Source: Phyto melanocephala
Lineage: Eukaryota; Arthropoda; Insecta; Diptera; Rhinophoridae
Direction of reading: 5' to 3'
DNA length: 64,000 bases
Assembly (NCBI GenBank): GCA_941918925.1
Contig: OW799234.1
Location: forward strand, 81,010,997 to 81,074,996
Part shown: piece after piece, positions 47,950 to 56,901 of the stretch
How positions within the stretch are numbered: position 1 is the first letter of the stretch
Layout: each line of letters begins with the position of its first letter
Notes under the pieces: generated by a model
Databases searched by the model: none
The model's input: only the letters and a program-made list of their open reading frames with translations
What the model was told of the DNA's origin: nothing
Made by a program: the position numbers and the translations under genes

Positions 47950-48990
47950 AACAAACGGACATACGGACGAACATCGTAAACGAAACACCGATTCAGATTA
48001 TATATACTTTATGGCAGACCTGGGGGTTTTCAATTACATTTTGTATTTAATTACACCTATAATTACAATTACAGTTACATGTAATTGTAATTGAAAAAGA
48101 AGTAAAAATCAATTACAATTACATGTAATTGTAATTGAAGTTTTCTTAAATTACAATTACATGTAATTGTAATTGAAAAAATTCCAATTCCAATTACATG
48201 TAATTGTAATTGGAAAAAAATCCAATTACAATTACATTCAATTGGAAAAAAAATTTTTTCATTAAGTAATTTAAAAAAAAACAAGTAATCATTACTTTTT
48301 TAAGTATTTATTGTCAAAAAAGTATTTAATTACAAAAATTATCAATTACATATTATATAAGCCAGTCTTTACCATTTAATAATTTTCAGTTTAAAAATGT
48401 TACGAACACGTCCGAATTGAAATTTCAATAATGATCGAAATGAAATCGATCGTTTTTCATCATTCTACCGAACTTTGTACAATACATTTTAATAAATTCA
48501 TAATTATTCTATAATTTTTTTTATACATCCAATTTTTTTTCATATAATTTAGAAAATCGTTTTAAGAATTTTAAGTTTTATTTTATGGTTTTAAAAATGT
48601 AATTGAATTTTGTTCAATTACAAGTAATTATTTGTTGATTAATTACAATTACAATTACTTGTAATTAGTAATTGAACATTTTCAATTACAATTACATGTA
48701 ATGTGTATTTGATTTTTTTCAATTAACAATTACAAGTAATTGCAATTGACATTTTTCAATTACAATTACATTTTATTGTAATTGAGTTAAGTCCTTACTT
48801 TCAATTACAATTACTTGTAATTGTAATTTAGACTACCTCAATTACAAATTACATGTAATTGTAATTGAAATGTAATTGAGATCCCCCAGGTCTGCTTTAT
48901 GGGGTCTAAAATGGATATTTTGATGTGTAACAAACGGAATGATAAAATGAATATACCCCCACCACTTTTTTGGTGGCGGTAATAAAAAAA
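47950..48990 (-). repeat. F2 relic interrupted by a hAT element
   Basis: ACGGACATACGGACGAAC and ATTATATATACTTTATGG lie left of the hAT element (48015-48894). GGGGTCTAAAATGGATATTT, CAAACGGAATGATAAAATG and the hairpin CCCCCACCACTTTTTTGGTG continue right of it. Removing the hAT and one copy of CTTTATGG restores the normal F2 order. Confidence 0.7.
48015..48894. mobile_element. Non-autonomous hAT with palindromic satellite arms
   Basis: The 12-bp inverted termini CAGACCTGGGGG and CCCCCAGGTCTG are flanked by a perfect 8-bp duplication CTTTATGG (48007-48014 and 48895-48902), diagnostic of the hAT superfamily. Both arms (48048-48250 and about 48600-48875) are tandem units of about 30-45 bp built on the palindrome core AATTACATGTAATT extended by AATTGT/ACAATT. 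The middle (48270-48590) is unique AT-rich sequence. There is no transposase. Confidence 0.88.
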
Positions 48991-49284
48991 TAGAGTTAAA
49001 AATGTGCTTTCCTATCCAGTCGTCTGATTAGATCCACCCTGAACATGTAGGATGTAATTTATTTTGAACTAATACTTTGCTGCAGTTTTAAGACGTATTT
49101 ACAACAGGCAGACAAAACATTTATTTCTTTTTAATTAGAAATATATTTCTTCAAAAGTAAGTAAAATTATATTTTTATAATTTTTTTAAAGAGTGCCAAT
49201 ATTTTATTAAGCGTGCCATGGTGCCATTAAACAATTAATAGGGCCAAAAATAGCACGATTGTGCCACTTTTACCAACAGTGACC

Positions 49285-49420
49285 CAAATAAGTACTTACT
49301 ACCCTCGCTTATAATTAGGGACTCGTATAAGTACTTATTACGGTTGCTTATAAATAGGGACTTAAATAAGTACTTACTTTTATCGCAATATACATATAAG
49401 TACTTATTTTAAATAACCCA
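49285..49420. repeat. Short array of TAAGTACTTA palindromes
   Basis: The 10-bp palindrome TAAGTACTTA occurs four times at 40-45 bp spacing (near 49288, 49329, 49367, 49405), each followed by related sequence such as CGCTTATAATTAGGGACT or TGCTTATAAATAGGGACT. It is a small tandem repeat of a palindrome-containing unit, not coding. Confidence 0.7.
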
Positions 49421-49430
49421 AATAAAACGT

Positions 49431-51653
49431 TACTATTATGGACTTACAGAACTTGTGTAAGTAACAGAAGTCGTTCGATTCTTTTATTTATTTATTTTAT
49501 TTCGAAAAAAAAAATTCGGTTAGATTAATCTGCGATACATTAATTTGAAATTAAAAAATCAGTGAAAATCTATAAGTCATCACTTTTTTAATAAAATGCT
49601 TTGCCGGTCTTGTCAAAATCATTATTACTTATACCATATGCGTGTTAAGCTAAATGAGAATTATAAAAAATTGTGTATTTGAATGAAAATATTTCAAAAT
49701 AGGTACTTGCGTATCACATAAATCAATTCATTAATAAAATACTTCTTAGTAAGACAGACGATATGTAATAGTCATTGGAAAGTATGTTGTTTAGTAAGAG
49801 CAAGTCATTACATAGTTTTTTGCTGGGAACATATTTAAAATATATAAAATGTCAGATGATTTTAAATAATTACAAAATCTATTGAAATTTCCTTGGAGTA
49901 ACGAATTTATCAATTTTTTTTTACATTAAAAAGTGAAGTAATGTTCTTGATAATTCAGAAAACTTATAAATAATTTACCAATTTATTATTTATAAAACAA
50001 GAACTTCCTGACTATTTTAACAAATAAGAACAATTATCCAGAATTTTTGTTTTATATTATAGCATTTTAATAAAAGACTTAAGTTTCGAAATCTTAAGTT
50101 TTCCCCCAACACAAAAGTGTGTATGTTGGTTACCCCTGTTCCGAACTCATAATTTATTTAAAAAACAAAAACAAAAATGAACACTTAAATTTTATGATTT
50201 GTCTAATAGGCCAGTAAAATTCATAATCATTAAAACAAAATACAATTTTCATACAAACATGCATACTCCTCTAAGAAGCACTGCTCATTCTGTATATTCT
50301 TTCACGGCAGCCTTTCTATGATTTTGCATGTTCAACTTCAGCAACAGTTTTGTTTAACATACATTAAGAATTTACAGACTTAGAATATCTAACGGCACTA
50401 CGAATACAATTTTCTATAAACTATTAAAAAGCCAACTAGGCTCAAGCAGTTTGTTATAAGACTTCGACAGACACATGCAACCACTGAGTCAACTCTGTTT
50501 GTATTTATTACCACAACTAAATAGAAGTAACGAGACCTGAAGAAAGTGGGTTTAAATAAGCAGCAAATGAAATTGATTTTAAACCGAGTCGTCTAAGTGT
50601 CTGGCAGTCACCCAGTATTCGATGTTACCATGAAAATAGACAAGCAGTCAACCAACCAAACGTCCAATAACAATTTACATTTCATCCATTCATACTTTCA
50701 AACAGTTTGAAGTTATTAGGAATTGTATCTATGTATCTTGTTGTGTGCATAGATAACATATGTATGGGTGTGTGTTTAATTTAAGTTTTGACTTTAGGCG
50801 AATTTCAAATGATTTTTATTCTTTGTATGTTAAAAATAAGCGGAAGCTTTAAGCGTGTTTATGATGTTTTAATTAAATCGCTTTTATACCCATCTCCTTA
50901 TAATTATTTACTTTATAGGCATTTACTGATTACAAATATAAATATGTGCGTGTGTATATATGTGCATACAATTTGTAACTGTTAACTCTTTTAAATTGCC
51001 ATCTCATCATAGTCCTCATCATCAATAACATCTTTAGCAAAAAATCATTGCCAGCCTCTCCTCATTATCGTCAACATTTAATATTTTGTAATGAGCTGTC
51101 ATTTATCTTTTAGAATAATTTTAATACAAGAAGAACCCCTCGTGCTTACTTTGATAATTATTTTTTAAATGCTTTGCTATTTATTTAGCTTTAGCGTTTC
51201 CTTAGAACTCCACATCAGTTGAATTTTTATCATTGATGGTGGTCACGATACCGTAAATAACCATAGTGATAGTGATAGCACTGCAATAGTGGCGGCATTA
51301 ACAATAACCAAGAAATATCTTAGACTAGAAACAAATTTAGACATGAGTTGGAATTTGCTTACGCATTATTAATTACATCGATTTTATCAACGTTTAGGTT
51401 CATTAATTTTTGGGCAATTTTCTAAATATTTTAAAAGATATTTTGGTGTTTCTATTTCATTAAGCGACCGAAATTCTTTTGATTTGTTTAAATCGTTTCG
51501 TTTACGAAAAATTTACTGCCATTTAGTTTACAAAATGTTCATATTAATAGCCGTGAGTGTTTTATTGAATGCAAAAAACACTGTGGATATAAAGACTGGA
51601 ATGAACAGAGAGATAATTTCATTATTAAGAAAAGTAAAAAATTGTCCTTTTTT
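49431..51653. other. No gene seen
   Basis: AT-rich DNA, rather higher in sequence complexity near 50280-50700 and 51000-51330 but without an open frame or splice structure that I can support. Confidence 0.5.
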
Positions 51654-52227
51654 TATACCCTTCACCTGTGGTGCACAAGGGTATATATAGCTTTTTTATT
51701 CCGTTTGTAATTTCTACAATTTTCATTTCCGACCCCATAAAGCTTATGAATAGAGGAGTCGATTGACCGTCTGTCCGTGTGTTGGTTGAAATCAACTTTT
51801 AAAAGCAATTATATGATCTGTGTATGGTATCAATCTTTTGGAAATATCTGGGAATGAATCGCTATTGAAATTCAGCACAATCGCCCATAACTTTCTGAGA
51901 TATGAGCCAAAAACCACGACCACCTCGTTTTTTTCCACAACAACAACATACAACACATACATACAAACGTGGTATACTGTGTAGAGTAAACGTGGCATCA
52001 AATCCCATGTTGAGCCCAAAATTTTTGTAATTTTTGTTTTGTTGTTTTTTTTTTTTTTGGAAACATACATACGTTAACTCAATTTATAATTTTACAATGG
52101 GATGTTTTTATATATGTATGTTTTTTTATATGTGTGTACGTATTTCATATAAAATGAATGGTGAATGCATGACTACACGTTGTGAAGGGTATATAAAATT
52201 CGGCACGATTATAGCAGTCTTACTTGT
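51654..52227 (+). mobile_element. F1 subfamily A, degraded copy
   Basis: Left hairpin CCCTTCACCTGTGGTG, then a deletion of the CCATAAAGTATATA region (CCCCATAAAGCTTATG), CCACGACCACCTCG, core GGCATCAAATCCCATGTTGA in standard orientation and GTGAAGGGTATATAAAATTC. The right hairpin is damaged (CGGCACGATTATAGC). It ends CTTACTTGTT. Confidence 0.72.
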
Positions 52228-52813
52228 TAAATTATAGTAAAAGTCTTGCGTTAGTTGCACATCTAAATATAAATAAACCTTAATTTTATTCTGACTGATT
52301 TATTCATCATCGCACATTTAAAACGCAAAGAGCTAGAGACATGATATTAGGACAATGGCTGATAAATGGGTGATGTGTAGTACAACTTAGAAAGGATTTC
52401 TTCAAATTCGTACTTTAAGGGGGCAAAAAAGGGTAAAATCGGTATCTTTATATCTGCTTAACTAATAACTATCAAAATTTATTTTAAAAGACATTGGCTT
52501 GTATTTATAGTCGCAAACTAAAGTCGGCTCTTACTAAAGTTAATCTTTAAGTTAAAAGCTTTTACTATCTTTTTGGTATTCATAGTCAAAAAAAAAGTAT
52601 ACTTTAAGTTGAGCTGGCTTTAAATGGGTGTCAACTGTTATTTGCTTAACTCTGGCATACAATTTCTTTTTAAAAAAATTAAAAGTGGCAACTTGATCAG
52701 CTGCTTTTCTTTTGTTTACTTTTGTTGAAGCAAACAATAAAAAATAAAAATTTTAAAACGTTTTACATCTATGTATAAAATCAAAATTTATTAAAATAGT
52801 GGAGAAAACAGAA

Positions 52814-53103
52814 ATGGTAAGTCTCAATAACATATTTATGTATGTACATACACATGTACATATGTGTGATATACATATTTTTAGTTTGGCATTTAATAAA
52901 TGTTTTACTTTCAGAAACTGAAGAAGCCAAGAGATGCAAATTGGAGTGCTTCTGAGAAAGAATGCCTCCGGGAGTATGTAAACGCACACTTGGATGTGGT
53001 AGAAAACAGAGGAAATGATATTTCATTAATACAGAAAAAAAAAATTCGTGGAAAGCTATAAGGGAAACGATGCTTTCATCTTACGAGTTGTAATTTTGTC
53101 AAA
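52814..53103 (+). pseudogene. Harbinger Myb/SANT-like accessory gene, truncated and frameshifted
   Basis: A start codon at 52814-52816 is followed directly by an intron (GTAAGT at 52817 to TTTCAG at 52914, 98 bp). The second exon then opens KLKKPRDANWSASEKECLRE, a Trp-containing Myb/SANT-like helix start, and continues YVNAHLDVVENRGND. After QKKK at a poly-A run the frame ends at TAA 53059-53061; one frame over, WKAIRETMLSSYEL continues, so a frameshift is likely at the A tract. In Harbinger elements this protein is the transposase partner for DNA binding and nuclear import. The C-terminal half is lost. Confidence 0.65.
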
Positions 53104-53259
53104 TCTGTAGCGGGAATAAAAATCCTCATCGCTTAGGTCGAAGGGATTAAATCTATTTTTGTAATTTTTAGGCTTCCTTACACAAAAATCACCCTCACAA
53201 TCACCAGTTATTGAAAAATCTCTTTCAATATCTTGAAATCTTGGCATTTTTTTCAACAC
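53056..53259 (-). pseudogene. Harbinger nuclease (HARBI1-like) N-terminal fragment
   Basis: The 67-codon frame starting MLKKMPRFQDIERDFSI contains RFNPFDLSDEDFYSRYRFDK, the characteristic N-terminal segment of PIF/Harbinger DDE nucleases (NPFxxL-xxF-xRYRF-K). It stops at KASFPL where the deletion joins it to the convergent Myb-like gene. The catalytic DDE core is absent. Confidence 0.7.
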
Positions 53260-53458
53260 ATCTTTTAACTTTACAATGAACAGCTGATGTTATTGTAAAT
53301 AGAGTTAACAACAGGTTCAGCTGGTTTTAAATTTAGAGCCGACTTTAATGTCAAAAACCAACTTTAAGTTGTCTATGAATGACTTAGAGTAGACTTTTTT
53401 AAGAAATTGACTTAAGTACTGTTAAAGTCGACTTTTTTGATGACTATGAATATGCCCC

Positions 53459-53921
53459 ATTGTAATTTACACAAAAAATAAGCTGACAGGTGTACGGCCT
53501 TTTCGAATTTTCAGCCCCTAAGGGTAAAAAACGGGTAAAAATTATAATTTGGTACTTTTTTGGTACCCTACGTAACTTCCAAACAAACAAGGCTGTGAAA
53601 AAAAATATAAATAAGATTTCGGAATTTTTTTCAAATTCGTCTGTCTAAGGGGTTAAAATTGTCCCTCTTTTTGGTAAATTTAAAAAAAAACATTTTTTTC
53701 TTATGTTATTCACATATTTACCTAATAATAGAATATGTACAATTATTAAAGAGACATTTTTAAAAGCGTTTAAGGGGACAAAAAGATATCAAAAGTGCTG
53801 GAAAATATGTATAATTCCTAATTACATGGCGAATTTGCATGAAAAAAAAAATAAATATTATGTAATTTAGTAAAAATTGAAACACATTTTTAACAGGGTA
53901 GAAGTCAAAAACAAAATGTAA
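53459..53921. other. No gene; flank of Harbinger insertion
   Basis: Contains AAATTCGTCTGTCTAAGGGG with GTTAAAATTGTCCCTC. It echoes AAATTCGTACTTTAAGGGGG with CAAAAAAGGGTAAAATC near 52409 on the other side of the Harbinger element, so the element probably landed in an older repeat. Confidence 0.4.
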
Positions 53922-54551
53922 CTATTTTAATGCGAAACAGAGTAAATTTTCACGGGCTTTCTTGGCACGGATGCTAACAAGGGGATCATCGGAACGAGCC
54001 TTGCGCAAAGTAGCAAAAGCTTTGAATCTCTTCTCGTCCTTAATCACCTCACGGAATTCAATAGTGGGCTGTTCCTTCTTAATTGGCATAACTTCACCTT
54101 TAAGTTAAGTTACCAACTTGCATTCTTCAAGAGAAGATTCAACTTTGCGAATCTTTTTCTCGTTGATGGGAAACAAAATCAATTTGCTTCTGTATTCCTT
54201 TAAGCGTTGGATGTTGCTTTAACGGGATTCAATAGATTTATTTTTAAACCTGCGATCGACAGAAATTCCAATAATCTTGGCAAAACAGGCAGTAAGACCA
54301 GCGCCTTTTAATTCCTCCAAAGTGAAACCACGACCAGCACGTAATTTTGTATGATAGCGGATGGTGGGACATCTGACAACGGGACGAAAAGGACTGGCAG
54401 CAGGACGTGGAAATATTTCCTTAGCCTTTTTAATGCGGTTATTATGCCTGCGAACCTTCCGAGCGGGTTTATTAAACCAAGTCTTAACATGACGCTGCCA
54501 CGATTTGTGGAAGTGAGCATTTGGAATCATATTTTTATTTCCCTTACCCAT
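53922..54551 (-). pseudogene. RpL13: RpL13 retropseudogene (large-subunit ribosomal protein L13/eL13)
   Basis: This is an intronless copy of the cytosolic 60S ribosomal protein eL13, starting [20 protein letters not shown]. The whole 210-codon frame is kept from ATG (54551) to TAG (53922), but two TAA stops break it at codons 111 (54219-54221) and 149 (54105-54107). From memory of the family, both replace glutamine, a single CAA to TAA change each. Conserved segments lie on both sides of each stop: [40 protein letters not shown] and DEKRFKAFATLRKARSDDP. The Lys/Ala-rich tail (about 20 residues) is missing and replaced by NLLCFALK. Lack of introns points to retrocopying, but no poly-A tail or target duplication is seen. 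Confidence 0.92.
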
Positions 54552-54654
54552 GTTTGTTGATTATTCTTTTCTTCCCAACAACGAACAACGAACAAATAAT
54601 GTCTATTAAAATATTTTTGTTAGACAGATAGGTAGATATTTTAAATTTGCAATT

Positions 54655-55110
54655 TACAAATCAAAAACTATTGATCTGAGGCTGAAAATGTTATAAGCGA
54701 CCAAAAAGGTACTTTTTCGCATTTTGTATGTTCTACGTTTATGAAGATAGACTTGCTAAATAAGGGACTATTGTTTCAAGTTATGAATGAAAATGTTATG
54801 GGCCACATAAAAGGTGCCTTTTCTCAATTTTATGGTCCTTTTTGTATTTTTACGTTTGTGAACATAGATTATTAAAATTAGTGATTATTGATTTGAGGTC
54901 TAACTTTAAATGTTATGGGTGACATTTTGTATATATAGAATTCTGAACGTAGGTACTAATAATCCAAGTTGACCTTGAAGATTTTAGTAAAGGACAAAAT
55001 GTTACTTTTATTATTTTTATAGTCCTTTTTGGCAAATTCTGAATTCATGAATCTTAAATTATGAAACTCAGTTGCATTGATTTTGGTTTTGTATAAAAAA
55101 TTTATTCCCG
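54655..55110 (+). repeat. Dispersed repeat R3, copy 2
   Basis: AAAATGTTATAAGCGACCAA, AAAGGTACTTTTTCGC, CTACGTTTATGAAG, GGTGCCTTTTCTCAATTTTA, ATATATAGAATTCTGAACG and CCCGATATATCCTTAC follow the order of the copy at 21500. It has one fewer unit. It begins just upstream of the RpL13 retropseudogene's 5' end. Confidence 0.7.
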
Positions 55111-55934
55111 ATATATCCTTACAGTTCTATTTGCTTTTCTAAATAAAATTGGCCCTAAAGTTTTCATAAATTTAACCACTAAATATTTAAAAATTAAAAA
55201 TAGAAAGTGAGTATATAATAAATAGTTAGAACTAAAAACAAATACGTTTTAATAAAAAATTCTTTTAATACTGTATTTTATACAAGCTTAAGAAGGTACA
55301 ACAATAATGTAAAAAATATAATAAAATAATGATATAATAGTGAGTGAAGTTCAAGTACGTAAAGAGTTTTATTTGAATAAAAATTTTAGTGACATGGCCT
55401 ATAGTTTGTTTTAAAATAAATGTATATTGTTGATAGCAATAAGTAAAAAAATCACCCAATAATAAAAAAAATCGAATACCATTTATATAGGCAAAATATT
55501 CATAAAAAATTATTGAGTAGCACGGCCTTTGAATACAAATTTATTGTTAGTTGGCCACTAATAGTGGGCGATTAATTCCTGCTTGGCTTCTTGTTACATT
55601 GTTTGAAGTCGCAGATCTATGGCAATAAGCTATAGTCAACATATTAAAGCCCAACACTCAAACGAAGCCAAATATTTGGCACAGACATTGAAAATTGAAT
55701 TTCCTTTACCCAAAGCTTAGCCGTTCATATAAAGGACATCAAACTCTATACTTAGTTTACAGGTGAGATTAAAAAAATAAAATTCCATTAATACCCCACA
55801 CACATTTCATTATGTACTTTCAGAAAAATTTTTTTATGCACAATTAATATGGTTTAAACAATTCAGGGTATTGTTTTAATATATTCCCAGACTCAACAAT
55901 TACAACAGTTTAATTATAATAAAAACGTATTCAA
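55111..55934. other. No gene seen
   Basis: AT-rich DNA between R3 and the reverse transcriptase fragment. Confidence 0.6.
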
Positions 55935-56395
55935 TATTTAATAGTCGTTTCTTAATAATGATACATTTTGATTTAATTGACCAAATTGTGAGAGCATTTT
56001 TTGTTGCCCACTTGTTAACAAACTGCAACGCTCTATTAAGGTTATTGACAGATTGCTGAATCAAAACAGCATTACAGGATATGTAGAGTTGTACGTGGTC
56101 AGAATATATTCTAAACTTACAGTCTCTGAGCTTGTTTTGAAGATCATTTGAGTTTAACGAAAAAGAAATGGGTCCAGTATAGAACCTTGTATGACATCTC
56201 GATTTACTGGCAAGATTTCTGATACATTAGTAGTAGTAACAACTTACTGATATTTGTTAATTAAATAATAATAAATTAGATCCATAGCATGTTCTCGTGT
56301 TCTCGAATAATCAAAGAGTACTAAAAACATAACATTACCGCCTTGCGTCTTCAGCAACATCCAATAGAGCTGCTGTGCAACTGTGTTTTATATCA
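55935..56395 (-). pseudogene. Non-LTR retrotransposon reverse transcriptase fragment
   Basis: The minus strand gives LLDVAEDARR, SEILPVNRDVIQGSILDPFL, SNDLQNKLRDCKF, YSDHVQLYISCNAVLIQQSV with NNLNRALQFVNKWATKNALT, then KSKCIIIKKRLLN. Frames must be switched. These are the palm and thumb of a LINE reverse transcriptase (GVPQGSILGPLLF and YADDVQLY in active relatives). It is probably the same lineage as the fragment at 24885, and is cut at the Hel-A copy at 56398. Confidence 0.78.
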
Positions 56396-56397
56396 TA

Positions 56398-56901
56398 CTA
56401 GCCGAACCCGGCGAGCGTTGCTACGCCTCTTATTGAATAAAAGTGCATTCTGAATTTTATTGAAATATCAAGCAAGAAGGTAAAAATTATCACGTTTTTC
56501 ATGGGCGTGTCCCTGCCCACTTTTCTAATCACGAAGTTATGTAGACATGACAGCTCAACATGTGTGTACAAAGTTTCAGAAAAATTAGTAAAGTAAATTA
56601 GTAGCTGAAAATTATAACTTTTTTTTATGGGCGTGGCACTGCCCACTTTTCTAATCACGAAATTATAAAGCCATGACAGCTCAATATGTAAGCAAAGTTT
56701 CAGAAAAATCGGTCAAGTGAAAGTAAAAAAAATTATAAATTATTTTTTATGGGCGTAACCCCGCCCACTTTTAACCACCCAGAAACACTCCCTGGAATGT
56801 GTACAACAACTTGCTAAAGTTTGAGTCCGATCAGCTTTACGGTTTCGGAGTCTATAGCTAAAACACACCCACACACAGATTTTCACTTTTATATAGATAG
56901 A
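56398..56901 (-). mobile_element. Non-autonomous Helitron (family Hel-A, copy 5)
   Basis: This is an inverse-oriented copy. On the minus strand it starts TCTATCTATATAAAAGTG (start 56901, or 56897 if the second TCTA is used) and ends GGGTTCGGCTAG at 56398 before T. It holds three GC-box monomers (near 56510, 56635, 56755, read on plus as GGGCGTGTCCCTGCCCAC and similar). Its 3' end abuts the reverse transcriptase fragment at 55935-56395. Confidence 0.82.

Larger units (their letters stand above)
52496..53458. mobile_element. PIF/Harbinger deletion derivative
   Basis: Imperfect inverted termini (left GGCTTGTATTTATAGTCGCA; right, read inward, GGGGCATATTCATAGTCATC), both continuing into AAAGTCG(G/A)CT, are flanked by a 3-bp duplication ATT (52493-52495, 53459-53461). 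Inside are the beginnings of the two genes typical of this superfamily, a Myb/SANT-like gene on plus and a nuclease gene on minus. They are convergent and joined tail to tail by a deletion near 53056-53100. Confidence 0.82.

Noticed and set aside
52552..52737. 61-codon minus frame inside the Harbinger element
   Set aside because: It overlaps the element's terminal and subterminal repeats and shows no domain; the two real gene remnants lie elsewhere in the element.
54308..54560. Frames overlapping the RpL13 retrocopy on both strands
   Set aside because: They are shadows of the clear RpL13 frame.
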